The position numbers and the translations under genes were made by a program. The notes under the pieces were generated by a model that worked only from the letters and a program-made list of their open reading frames with translations, was not told the origin of the DNA and did no database searches. A stretch of DNA of 14,941 nt from Candidatus Zhuqueibacterota bacterium 4572_119 (GTDB taxonomy: Bacteria; Zhuqueibacterota; Zhuqueibacteria; Thermofontimicrobiales; Thermofontimicrobiaceae): assembly GCA_002084535.1 (NCBI GenBank), contig NBLI01000092.1:1-14941 (forward strand), given 5' to 3'. Positions 1 through 7,338 of this stretch are shown piece by piece. Positions within the stretch are counted from its first letter, which is position 1, and each line of letters starts with the position of its first letter.

Positions 1-1
1 A

Positions 2-2740
2 ATACATATCAACGGAGGCAATCCAACTCCTGTATTAGATACCTATTGGAGCTGGTCATATAACGCGAAAATCAGCCCAAATGGAAAAAGCTTTTTATTT
101 TTAACAGGTATGGAAAATAATTTTTGGTGGCGTCGGGGCTATCTCGGTAGTAACTCAACAAAAATCTGGATGAAAAATTTCGAAGATAAGGAGGCAAAAT
201 TAGTTTATTCTAATCCCAGCAACTGCTACTGGCAAAATTGGGATCCTGCCGGGGAAAAGATATATTTTGTCAGTGATCAAAAATATAAAACAAAAAACAT
301 CTGGGTAATTGCAGCGGACGGTTCGAATTTGCAGCCTGTTACAGAATTCAAAGATAAAGACATTACCTGGATGTCCATTTCCCGTAATAAGTTTTTGGCT
401 GTGTATGAACGGGATTTTGGTATCTGGATCACCCAACTCTCAAATGGTGAATCCCATCCGCTTCAAATTGACGTCCCGATAGAAACAAAAAACAACAACT
501 CCTATTATGCCAAAAACAAACCTGTTTCAGAATTCCGACTATCACCAGATGGGAAAAAAATCGCCGCAGTTGTTAGGGGAGAAATATTTGTTTTATCAAC
601 CAATGGCGGCTATGCCCGAAACATTACTCATTCTCATTGGCGTGAAAGGGATGTTATCTGGGACAAAGACAGCAAATACCTAATCTACGTTTCTGATTTT
701 AACGCTAATCCAAATTTATATAAAACTTCCGCTCTTGGAGATAAAAAACGCATTCAATTGACAAATTCAAATAAAGACATCCTGGCACCAACCTTGTCTC
801 CTGACGGGAAGTGGATCGCGTATTTTGCCGGACAGCGGCAAATCAGATTAATTCAACCTAATGGCAAAAAAGACTATCTGTTGATTGAGGATGATTTTGG
901 AGGAAGGTTTGGGAGTGAAATAGCATGGTCACCAGATAGCAAATATCTGGCAGTAGTTCCTGTCAAGCATGGTAACAGTGATATTTTTGCAATTGACATT
1001 AAAACCAAAAAGAAAACCCGGCTTACCAATACAGCCTATGACGAATCAGGACCACTCTGGTCGATGGATGGTAAATTCTTACTTTTTTCTTCAAATCGTT
1101 ATGGTCATAGTTTTCCGGAATTTACAGGAAAGTGGGATATTTACCAGGTGTATTTGCAGCCCGAAAAAGCAGAATTTAAGGAAGATAAGTTTGAAAAATT
1201 ATTCTCAGAAAAGAAAAAAAGTGAAGAAGATAAGGACAAGAAAAGCAAAGAGGATGAGAAACAAATAAATTTGAAAATTGAATTTAAATTGGAAGATATT
1301 GATCTTCAAACAAAAACAGTGACCAACACGCTGGGAAATGACCGCCGTTTTGTTCTTTCTCCCAAAGACACCAGTACTGTTTATTTTGTTTCAAATGTAG
1401 ATGGAACATCTCATTTATGGGAAACGAATTTAAGTGATAAAAAGCGGGGTAAATACGAACCTTTTATGAGCCAGATAAAAAATCTCCGCAATTTAGAAAT
1501 TGATAAAAAGGGCAAATTCCTTTATTATTTAAGTAGGGGTAAAATTGGCAGGATTGATCTGAAAAGTAAAAAAAACAAGTCAATCTCTTTCGATACGAAA
1601 ATTAAAATTGATAAAACCGCGGACTACGAACAAATGCTCGCTGAACTTTATTATACATTGGAATATTATTATTATGATAACAAACATCACCAGGTTAATT
1701 GGAAAAAAATTTATCAGCAATTCCTACCTGTTCTCCAACAAGTAAGGGAGGATACAGATTTCTTCGACTATGCCAACCAAATGATTGGTTATTTAAACTC
1801 CTCTCATACTGGAATTTATGGTCCGAACACTTCTCCAACCGAAAATCGCAGCGGTCATGTCGGAGCTGTCTGGGAAATTAAAAACAATGAAATCCTTATA
1901 GATCGTCTAATTAAAAATGCCCCTCTTTATGCTCACCGGGATAGTGTTACATCCGGGGATAAACTTATTTCTATTAATAACGAAAAAGTAAAAGCAAATG
2001 AAAATTTCTGGAAGTTGCTTAATGGGAACCTCGGCGAGAGAGTAAAATTAACTATTAAAAATCAACAATTAAATAAAAACATAACAGTCGCTGTCAAACC
2101 GATAAGCTCGCGAGTTGAAAATCGCCTTTTACTTGAAGAATGGATAAACAGCCGAAAAGAAATTGTGAAAAATAACACTGAAGATCAAATAGCGTATATC
2201 TACATGCGCGCGATGGGACAAAGTGATTTGACCCGTTTTCTCAAAGAGTTGGAACGCGACGCGGTTCCCAGAAAAGGTCTAATCCTGGATCTGCGTAACA
2301 ATTTCGGTGGCAATGTTCATGACCGTGTATTACAGGCATTAATGAAACCCGTATATGCCAAATGGCAAATCAGGGGTTTAGCGGAAACGCCACAGTCAAC
2401 CTATGGCTTTGCGGATAAACCGGTTGTTCTGTTAATTAACGAAGTTACGCTAAGTGACGGAGAAATGACTGCTAACGGTTTCCGTGCTTTGAATCGTGGA
2501 CCAATAATCGGAAATACAACTTATGGCTGGTTGATTTTTACCACCAGTTCCAGATTGATGAATGGCGGATCGTTCAGGCTTCCGTTTTGGGGCTGTTATA
2601 CACTTGACGGAAAAGACCTGGAAACCAGCGGAGGAGTAAAACCTGACATTTTCATTATTAATGATTTAAATGATGATTTAAATAATCGCGACCCTCAGCT
2701 GGACAAAGCAATTGAAAAAGTATTGGAGCTCACAAAATAG
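2..2740 (+). CDS. Tricorn-like protease (S41 family), 5' end outside window
   Basis: Homolog of the tricorn core protease, which cuts oligopeptides released by larger proteases. The frame is open to the left edge (36 codons before the first ATG at 110, including another propeller motif, SPNGK), so the start lies outside. Numbering from Met110: propeller repeats with SPDG/SPDS motifs near 145, 230, 275 and 317; a Lys/Glu-rich low-complexity insert at about 355-388; C1 helical domain around 500-566; PDZ domain about 582-665; C2 catalytic domain to the end. The catalytic tetrad is recognisable: Ser565-His566 in SSHTG, nucleophile Ser782 in LSDGE, and Glu838 in ETSGGVKPD. These lie at a nearly constant offset (180-185) from Ser745/His746, Ser965 and Glu1023 of Thermoplasma tricorn, so the domain order is intact and about 150 N-terminal residues are missing. 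Any signal peptide would be in the missing part, so location cannot be judged. It appears active and monocistronic here. Confidence 0.93.
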   Translation: MHINGGNPTPVLDTYWSWSYNAKISPNGKSFLFLTGMENNFWWRRGYLGSNSTKIWMKNFEDKEAKLVYSNPSNCYWQNWDPAGEKIYFVSDQKYKTKNIWVIAADGSNLQPVTEFKDKDITWMSISRNKFLAVYERDFGIWITQLSNGESHPLQIDVPIETKNNNSYYAKNKPVSEFRLSPDGKKIAAVVRGEIFVLSTNGGYARNITHSHWRERDVIWDKDSKYLIYVSDFNANPNLYKTSALGDKKRIQLTNSNKDILAPTLSPDGKWIAYFAGQRQIRLIQPNGKKDYLLIEDDFGGRFGSEIAWSPDSKYLAVVPVKHGNSDIFAIDIKTKKKTRLTNTAYDESGPLWSMDGKFLLFSSNRYGHSFPEFTGKWDIYQVYLQPEKAEFKEDKFEKLFSEKKKSEEDKDKKSKEDEKQINLKIEFKLEDIDLQTKTVTNTLGNDRRFVLSPKDTSTVYFVSNVDGTSHLWETNLSDKKRGKYEPFMSQIKNLRNLEIDKKGKFLYYLSRGKIGRIDLKSKKNKSISFDTKIKIDKTADYEQMLAELYYTLEYYYYDNKHHQVNWKKIYQQFLPVLQQVREDTDFFDYANQMIGYLNSSHTGIYGPNTSPTENRSGHVGAVWEIKNNEILIDRLIKNAPLYAHRDSVTSGDKLISINNEKVKANENFWKLLNGNLGERVKLTIKNQQLNKNITVAVKPISSRVENRLLLEEWINSRKEIVKNNTEDQIAYIYMRAMGQSDLTRFLKELERDAVPRKGLILDLRNNFGGNVHDRVLQALMKPVYAKWQIRGLAETPQSTYGFADKPVVLLINEVTLSDGEMTANGFRALNRGPIIGNTTYGWLIFTTSSRLMNGGSFRLPFWGCYTLDGKDLETSGGVKPDIFIINDLNDDLNNRDPQLDKAIEKVLELTK

Positions 2741-2871
2741 ACGGTTTCAACACAAGGATTTAAAAAAATTGACTATTAATTCATCAATCAACTGAGTAAT
2801 CAATTTGACGATCCTCCTTTGTTTTCCCGGGAGGGCTAATCTTTTAAATTTAATAAAATGGTTAGAAATAA

Positions 2872-3501
2872 ATGCCAGGAAAACTTTGTCCAAAAATAAT
2901 TCTTGAAGGCACGCGGCTCACTTTTAAAACTGAAATCGCCTTCGCTTTAAATGACCACCCACGAATAGTGGGACCCAGGAAATATCGCTACCACTCCCCC
3001 ATCATTTCCGCTGAATGGTGTGCTTTTACAAACTTTCCCTGGGGACGTGGTTTGATCAACTTTGAACCACAGGAAGAAGAACGCGCTATGGAAACCTACC
3101 GTACCTGGGCGCGCTTGTTTGAATTACAGAAATACTATTCCTGGATTATTGACCGTTTTCATATTTCAACTCAAATGTACCAATTAAAAACATACGGGAA
3201 AAATTATGACTTTAGTTGGTTGGAGCAAAAACTTGACGCACTGGGATTTCATCTCGTTTTCTGTACGCGTTCTGATGAATCATTTAAAAAAGCGCGAGAA
3301 GAAAGAATAAAGGTATCCGGGAATCCTTCCCAATATGATGATTTGAATATCTTTAGAGAAGAGCAAAAAATCATGCGTGATTTGATCAAACAATCAATAT
3401 TGCCAACGCTGGAAATTGACATGTCAGGTAATGATATTTCCCACGCGGTTGAAAATATCGCGGACTGGCTGGAAAGTATTGGTGGGCTTTGGGCAATTTG
3501 A
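2872..3501 (+). CDS. Thymidylate/deoxynucleoside kinase-like P-loop protein
   Basis: 209 residues. Near the N-terminus a beta strand leads into a P-loop-like segment, IILEGTRLTFKTE (residues 9-21), matching GxxxxGK[ST] except that Phe18 replaces the last Gly. Residues 94-97 read DRFH, comparable to the DR[YFH] motif of TMP and deoxynucleoside kinases. A basic stretch at 139-149 (KKAREERIKVS) sits where the LID would be. The length fits a TMP-kinase-like fold. The family would phosphorylate a (deoxy)nucleotide, but the altered Walker A leaves activity uncertain, and the substrate cannot be named. The ATG at 2872 is the first in this frame and precedes the conserved strand closely. No good ribosome binding site is visible; a GGAGG about 40 nt upstream is too far. 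It stands alone between the protease gene and a decayed region. Confidence 0.6.
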   Translation: MPGKLCPKIILEGTRLTFKTEIAFALNDHPRIVGPRKYRYHSPIISAEWCAFTNFPWGRGLINFEPQEEERAMETYRTWARLFELQKYYSWIIDRFHISTQMYQLKTYGKNYDFSWLEQKLDALGFHLVFCTRSDESFKKAREERIKVSGNPSQYDDLNIFREEQKIMRDLIKQSILPTLEIDMSGNDISHAVENIADWLESIGGLWAI

Positions 3502-3535
3502 TTGTCAATATTCCTGTAAAATTTTGAATTAACTA

Positions 3536-3570
3536 ATGCCACAGATTAACACAGATGTAACACTGATATA
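3536..3570 (+). repeat. ACAGATTAAC-type leader repeat before GxxExxY remnant
   Basis: Three imperfect units of about 10 nt (ACAGATTAAC, ACAGATGTAAC, ACTGATATA) lie directly before the ATG of the truncated GxxExxY gene. They also form an 11-codon mini-ORF starting ATGCCACAGATTAAC and ending in TAA at 3569-3571, which overlaps the next ATG. From memory, similar CCACAGATTAACACAGAT strings accompany GxxExxY genes in many unrelated genomes; this was not checked here. Confidence 0.5.
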
Positions 3571-3741
3571 ATGAATTTAAAAAACAAAGAAATTACAGAA
3601 ACAATAACAGGTTCCACGTTTGAAGCCCATAATATACCTGGATATGGTTTTTTCGAAAAAGTATATCAGCGGGCTAAACAGGTTGAGTTGTTGCGGCGAG
3701 GCTTCACAGCGTATCCGATCACAGAGTTGAAATTAAAGTAA
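3571..3741 (+). pseudogene. Truncated GxxExxY protein (PD-(D/E)XK-like family)
   Basis: A 56-codon frame starts MNLKNKEITETITGSTFEAH and contains GYGFFEKVYQRA (residues 24-35), where Gly26, Glu29 and Tyr32 fit the GxxExxY signature, followed by QVELLRRGF. Full-length members run to roughly 120-130 residues and continue through the PD-(D/E)XK-like core strands (PF13366). Here the frame stops just after the first helix, and the segment after RRGF looks internally shortened. No continuation of the conserved core is visible in the other frames before the palindrome cluster begins at 3749. The function of the intact family is not firmly known. I read this as a decayed gene whose 3' part was lost, probably together with arrival of the palindromic repeat. 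Confidence 0.75.
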
Positions 3742-4161
3742 TGTCCTGAAACCGCTGAAGCGGTTAAATAGCGGCTTTTTGTTCATTTTTTTTCACCACT
3801 ATGAATTGTGGTGCTGCTTCAAATTTGAACTATCACCATGATTTATCATGGTGGTTGATACAAATAAAGATAATTCTACAACCGCTTCAGCGGTTTGATA
3901 AAATTTTTCTATAATGTACCCTGTGACCGGTTACTGAAAATCAGTGGCAAATATTTTTTTATTAACCACATACCCACACAAAACGACATAAAACCAAAAT
4001 TTGGATTAATGAAAAAGAAATTCCATTTTTTTGTATTGATTATTTCATAGAAAATCAATAAATTTAAACTTTCAAACATTGATTTAAAAAATAAAAATTC
4101 CAACGATCTGAAATTTCAACAATGTTCAATCTGCCACCACAAAAGAACAATCAGAACTCAA
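3742..4161. other. Non-coding stretch with palindrome cluster and AT-rich spacer
   Basis: The first half (3749-3896) is a dense set of palindromes described separately. The second half (about 3900-4161) is AT-rich and contains no convincing gene. A minus-strand frame at 3909-4103 has only AT-biased, low-information sequence. The Nudix operon promoter is presumably here, but no clear -35/-10 pair or ribosome binding site was recognised before the ATG at 4162. Confidence 0.6.
3749..3896. repeat. REP/BIME-like palindrome cluster
   Basis: The outer arms are AAACCGCTGAAGCGGTT at 3749-3765 and its exact reverse complement at 3880-3896, and each arm is itself a near-perfect hairpin. Between them lie CACCACTATGAATTGTGGTG (3794-3813, one internal mismatch), the perfect 12-bp palindrome TTCAAATTTGAA (3818-3829) and CACCATGATTTATCATGGTG (3834-3853, 9-bp perfect stem with a TT loop). 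Five self-complementary units in about 150 bp, bounded by inverted copies, look like a REP/BIME-type mobile non-coding element. No REP-associated transposase is in the window. Confidence 0.75.
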
Positions 4162-4791
4162 ATGACTAAAAACCAAACACCAGATCTGATAAAATGGGCA
4201 AGAGAAATTCAGGCATTAAGCCAGTCGGGTCTTGCATATCAGCAAAATGAATATGAAAAAGAACGCTATTCCCGGCTCATGGAAATCGCTGCAGAGATGA
4301 CTGCCAGTGAAAGTAATCTGAATAAGCAAACTATCCTGGATAATTTCAACCTCCAGCCAGGCTATGCCACGCCCAAAGTTGATGTCCGGGGAGCGGTTTT
4401 TCGTGATGGAAAAATTCTGCTGGTGCAAGAACGAAGTGATAAGAAATGGAGTATGCCCGGCGGTTGGGCTGATGTTGGTGATCTGCCATCGGAGACCATT
4501 GAACGCGAAGTAAAGGAAGAAAGTGGTTTCGCGGTAAAAGCAAAAAAAATAGTTGCTGTGTTTGACGCCAACAGGGATGGTATCCCGCTCAATTTTTACC
4601 ATGCTTTTAAGATTATTTTTCTCTGTGAAATTATTAGCGGGGATGCTCGACCAAGCTATGAAACACTGAGTGTGGATTTTTTTGATTTTGCCAATCTTCC
4701 ACCATTGTCATCCAGTCGCACCAATGAGCGTCATTTGAATGAAATTCGTCAACATTTAAATAAACCGAATCGACCGGTTTATTTTGATTAA
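4162..4791 (+). CDS. Nudix hydrolase with N-terminal Nudix_N-type domain
   Basis: 209 residues. The N-terminal roughly 65 residues (WAREIQALSQSGLAY, then KERYSRLMEIAAEM) match the helical extension of COG1051-type Nudix enzymes that act on ADP-ribose or CDP-choline-like nucleoside diphosphate derivatives. The Nudix fold begins near VDVRGAVFRDGKILLVQE. The Nudix box GWADVGDLPSETIEREVKEESGF contains the metal-binding REVKEESG core. The first acidic position of GX5EX7REUXEEXGU is Asp instead of Glu, a mild change. The enzyme would hydrolyse a nucleoside diphosphate linked to another moiety; the substrate cannot be read from sequence. It is the first gene of a three-gene run, with 20 nt to the next gene. 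The start is the first in-frame ATG and keeps the whole helical domain. No strong ribosome binding site is seen. Confidence 0.88.
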   Translation: MTKNQTPDLIKWAREIQALSQSGLAYQQNEYEKERYSRLMEIAAEMTASESNLNKQTILDNFNLQPGYATPKVDVRGAVFRDGKILLVQERSDKKWSMPGGWADVGDLPSETIEREVKEESGFAVKAKKIVAVFDANRDGIPLNFYHAFKIIFLCEIISGDARPSYETLSVDFFDFANLPPLSSSRTNERHLNEIRQHLNKPNRPVYFD

Positions 4792-4798
4792 AAATAAT

Positions 4799-4803
4799 AG
4801 GAG
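4799..4803 (+). promoter_or_regulatory. Ribosome binding site for the small membrane protein
   Basis: AGGAG eight nucleotides before the ATG at 4812. It is one of the few good Shine-Dalgarno sites in the window and supports the small gene as real. Confidence 0.7.
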
Positions 4804-4811
4804 CTATTTTT

Positions 4812-5129
4812 ATGTATACCATACCACTTGTTGTGATTTATGCTATATTCAGTTTTCTAATTTTTAAGCAATTATCTTATATTCGATTATTTAAAGAAAA
4901 AAAAATAACCAGCAGCGGTAACGCAAAACTTTTAGATGACATCAAAATACAGGATTCAAGGTTCATCAAAGACCTCGTAAACCATGGAGTTTTAATCCAG
5001 ACAAAAGAAAATAAATTTCACATGGACGCAGCAAAATCAATTGAATTTGGTCGAAAAAGGCGCGGTCTTTTTTATTCGATAACTTTTTTCTTTGTCATTC
5101 TCTTCTTTTTTATTCTAAATAATTTTTAA
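4812..5129 (+). CDS. Small two-TM membrane protein, unknown function
   Basis: 105 residues, family not recognised. A hydrophobic segment at about 4-20 and a second at about 88-103 (very Phe-rich) would place both ends in the membrane with a roughly 65-residue soluble middle. That middle (LLDDIKIQDSRFIKDLVNHG, then VLIQTKENKFHM) resembles a small winged-helix-like segment ending in a basic patch, FGRKRR, before the second TM. The AGGAG site upstream and the 20-nt and 17-nt gaps to its neighbours make it part of the Nudix-channel operon. It could be an accessory or regulatory subunit of the channel, but that rests on position only. Confidence 0.7.
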   Translation: MYTIPLVVIYAIFSFLIFKQLSYIRLFKEKKITSSGNAKLLDDIKIQDSRFIKDLVNHGVLIQTKENKFHMDAAKSIEFGRKRRGLFYSITFFFVILFFFILNNF

Positions 5130-5146
5130 AGCGAATTTATCAAAAA

Positions 5147-5974
5147 ATGAATAAAAAAACTGAACATAATCCTTTAGTGCCATGGCAGCAAAAATGCCAC
5201 GAAATAATTTTTGAAGCTGACACTCCCGCCGGAAAATGGTTTGATGTCATCCTGATCTTTAGCATCATCTTGAGTGTACTGGCTGTGATGCTGGACAGCG
5301 TCAATCCGATCAAACTAAAATATGGCAGCCTTCTTTTTCTTATCGAATGGTTTTTCACTGTTTTATTTACCATCGAATACATTTTCAGGTTGATTTCTGT
5401 CGGGCGACCGCTACGCTATGCCACCAGTTTTTATGGTGTTGTCGATCTTCTGGCTGTCCTCCCCACTTATTTAAGCATTTTTATCCCCGGCAGCCGCTTC
5501 TTGACCGTCATTCGGATTCTGCGAGTATTGCGAGTATTCCGTGTGCTTAAGCTTGTCCAATATATCAGGGAGGCAAAACAGTTAAAACAGGCATTAAGAG
5601 CCAGCCGGCGAAAAATTACCGTTTTTCTGTTTACAGTACTCACAATGGTCATCATTCTTGGTTCATTAATGTATGTTATCGAGGGAGAAAAAAATGGATT
5701 CACCAGTATCCCGCGAAGTATTTACTGGTCTATTGTAACGCTGACAACTGTGGGGTATGGAGACATTTCACCGAAAACAGGCTTGGGGCAAACTTTGGCA
5801 GCAATTATAATGATTATGGGGTACAGTATTATCGCTGTACCCACGGGGATTGTAACCGTAGAAATTTCAAAGACAAGCAGTGGCGGTATATCCACCCAAA
5901 CGTGTCCTCAATGCAGCGCTGAAGGACATGATACAGATGCTGTTTATTGCAAATATTGCGGAGCAAAGTTATGA
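5147..5974 (+). CDS. Voltage-gated potassium channel with C-terminal zinc ribbon
   Basis: 275 residues, six-TM Kv-type ion transporter of the inner membrane. S1 is about 33-50, S2 62-84, S3 93-113, S4 117-139, S5 155-178, pore helix and filter 189-206, S6 214-240. S4 carries Arg123, Arg126, Arg129, Arg132 and Lys135 at three-residue spacing, the voltage-sensor pattern. The selectivity filter TTVGYGD (200-206) is canonical for K+. The C-terminus has a CPQC...CKYC zinc ribbon (Cys253, Cys256, Cys268, Cys271), a tail I recall in many bacterial ion transporters of this type. There is no cyclic-nucleotide or RCK domain. It follows the small membrane protein by 17 nt without a clear ribosome binding site, so it may be translationally coupled. 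Last gene of the operon. Confidence 0.95.
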   Translation: MNKKTEHNPLVPWQQKCHEIIFEADTPAGKWFDVILIFSIILSVLAVMLDSVNPIKLKYGSLLFLIEWFFTVLFTIEYIFRLISVGRPLRYATSFYGVVDLLAVLPTYLSIFIPGSRFLTVIRILRVLRVFRVLKLVQYIREAKQLKQALRASRRKITVFLFTVLTMVIILGSLMYVIEGEKNGFTSIPRSIYWSIVTLTTVGYGDISPKTGLGQTLAAIIMIMGYSIIAVPTGIVTVEISKTSSGGISTQTCPQCSAEGHDTDAVYCKYCGAKL

Positions 5975-6074
5975 TCAGGAAAATCCCGATTGTATTTACT
6001 TAGTGCTTGAACGAAAACTATTTATTTTAACAAAAAATTTAATCAGATTGATTCATTAAGTAAGATACCAAAAA

Positions 6075-6126
6075 TTAAAAGTCAAACGAGAAATTTGGAT
6101 AACAATTTTTCCTGTTTGACTTTTAA
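6075..6126. terminator. Inverted repeat between convergent genes, possible terminator
   Basis: Perfect 13-bp arms TTAAAAGTCAAAC (6075-6087) and GTTTGACTTTTAA (6114-6126) with a 26-nt loop, lying between the channel (+) and the sulfotransferase remnant (-). The position suits a bidirectional terminator, but the long loop and AT-rich stem are not typical of an intrinsic terminator. It may instead be a dispersed repeat. Confidence 0.4.
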
Positions 6127-6162
6127 CGTTTGATGTTTCACTAAATCTTTTTTGTTGATGAA

Positions 6163-6552
6163 TTATTTTTTGTTCCGGTAAAGATTTTGATCAATAGCAT
6201 TCATCATAACATCTTCATCAAGCGTGTTCCCCAAAAACTCATTTACTTTTCTAATATTATCAGCTGGATTTTGGACTGCTTCATGATAGGTTACATAAAG
6301 AACTTCCATGTTTGACTTTTCAGCCAACCAGGCTTCAACTTTTTGCACATGTTTCTCGAATTCTTTTGCCATCAATTCATCCGGAATCCTGTCGGTTGGT
6401 TCGCCTCTCCTGATAAGCATTTTCTTTTGCGAAGCAAGAATTTCCTCCATCTTTCGACGCATGAAAATAATCCGGTATTGGTAATCATCCGGCAATTCTT
6501 TGAGCAAGGCTGAAATCACCTTAACCACTTTGCCTTTAGCTTTATCGATCTT
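6163..6552 (-). pseudogene. Sulfotransferase-family protein, N-terminal half missing
   Basis: On the minus strand, homology can be read from just inside a TGA at 6553-6555 (KIDKAKGKVVKVISALLKEL) through YRIIFMRRKMEEILASQKKM, FEKHVQKVEAWLAEKSN, VLYVTYHEAVQNP and INEFLG-like VNEFLGNTLDED to the stop, ending DQNLYRNKK. This is the C-terminal half of a PAPS-type sulfotransferase (P-loop sulfotransferase superfamily). The N-terminal PAPS-binding loop (a GLPRSGTS-type motif) is absent from all frames upstream to about 6700. The first start-like codon is GTG at 6528, inside a conserved segment. About 130 residues remain of a protein usually around twice that length. I call it a remnant, without activity. 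Confidence 0.75.
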
Positions 6553-6770
6553 TCAGGGTAAAGATTAAGAAAAGATGAAAATCCAATGTTAACCAGGGAA
6601 TTATTAAACGGCTCACTCAAGAGCTCAATTTATTTTTTTTGCCTTCGCCTTTACCCGTACTTTGCTGTTATTTTTTAAGATAGTAAATACAGGCAAACAA
6701 ACCGATTTGAAAAATTTTTTCTTAAATTTATCATTATTTTCACAAGAAGCAACCATTTTTTTGTATTAAT

Positions 6771-6887
6771 TCAACAGTTCATTTTTTTCAAATAATATTT
6801 GTTAATTTCTGGATTCAATTCGATAATAAATTTATAGTTAGGCACAAAGATTGCATCGTTGTACCTAAGTGGTTTGATTTCATCCAT
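6771..6887 (-). other. Possible small ORF or gene remnant (38 codons)
   Basis: A minus-strand frame reads MDEIKPLRYNDAIFVPNYKF, then IIELNPEINKYYLKKMNC and stop; it is open for about ten more codons upstream. The residue mix looks more protein-like than neighbouring frames. It lies on the strand of the sulfotransferase remnant and may be another decayed fragment. The family is not recognised and no ribosome binding site is visible. Confidence 0.25.
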
Positions 6888-6994
6888 TAAACCGCTGTCA
6901 ATTAAAATAGAACAATATCAATAAAAACAGTTAACTCATTAATTAATAATCATGAAGATTGGTCTTTTTTCTGTAATCTACTTTTAAAAACAGC

Positions 6995-7023
6995 TTGACA
7001 AGGTTTTAAAATTTAAGTATATT
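6995..7023 (+). promoter_or_regulatory. Sigma70-like promoter for the module A regulator
   Basis: TTGACA (6995-7000), 17-nt spacer, TATATT (7018-7023): full -35 consensus and one mismatch at -10. The expected transcript start near 7030 gives a leader of about 48 nt before the ATG at 7078. It is the best promoter match in the window. Confidence 0.7.
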
Positions 7024-7077
7024 TAATGCTGCAAATTTTCAGATAACTGGCTGAATATCGGTAATCGGAATTTATTA

Positions 7078-7338
7078 ATGGATAATCAATTAATACTCAT
7101 CGCTGACGGCGACACCAAAAACCTTGGAATACTCAAGGAAAATCTTGAAGCATCAGGATTTATGGTGATCATTTCATCTAACGGTAGGGACGCATGGGAA
7201 AAAATTCAGCGCACGCCTCCCAAACTTATCCTGACTGAAACAAGTCTGCCCGCCTCACGAAACAACGCGAAGTTCAGCAGAGAATCCGCGCGTTTGAGTT
7301 GGGCGCCAAAGATTATCTTGTCAAACCCCTTCATGTGA
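7078..7338 (+). CDS. Module A, segment 1: N-terminal half of a receiver domain (frameshifted)
   Basis: The genuine part runs from 7078 to about 7251: MDNQLILIADGDTKNLGILK, a helix, then PPKLILTETSLP. This is beta1 to beta3 of a CheY-like receiver. After SLP the frame reads into unrelated residues and stops at 7338, while receiver homology resumes in another frame at about 7254. Compared with the paralog at 9709, about 70 nt (alpha3 and beta4 of the receiver) are missing at the junction, and the loss is not a multiple of three. The acidic pocket reads D10-G11-D12 (second Asp of the usual pair lost). The phosphoacceptor position, four residues before the Pro of xxLP, is Glu54 rather than Asp. 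Either a true deletion mutation or an assembly defect. Confidence 0.75.
   Translation: MDNQLILIADGDTKNLGILKENLEASGFMVIISSNGRDAWEKIQRTPPKLILTETSLPASRNNAKFSRESARLSWAPKIILSNPFM

Larger units (their letters stand above)
6553..7077. other. AT-rich spacer of about 0.5 kb with promoter at its right end
   Basis: No convincing full gene. It contains an imperfect inverted repeat, TTAGGCACAA (6838-6847) against TTGTACCTAA (6859-6868), with one mismatch and an 11-nt loop, and a short minus-strand frame at 6771-6887 described separately. The sigma70-like promoter for the following gene lies at 6995-7023. Confidence 0.6.

Noticed and set aside
969..1268. 99-codon plus-strand frame inside the tricorn gene
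   Set aside because: Out-of-frame reading of the propeller and Lys-rich insert; no domain and a biased composition.
3749..3896. CRISPR array
   Set aside because: The repeated units are inverted and unequally spaced, not direct repeats with regular spacers, and no cas gene is near.
3909..4103. 64-codon minus-strand frame in the spacer
   Set aside because: AT-driven Phe/Ile/Asn/Lys composition, no ribosome binding site and no recognisable family.
4216..4602. Overlapping minus-strand frames opposite the Nudix gene
   Set aside because: Antisense shadows of a gene with a clear Nudix box; no ribosome binding site or recognisable motif.
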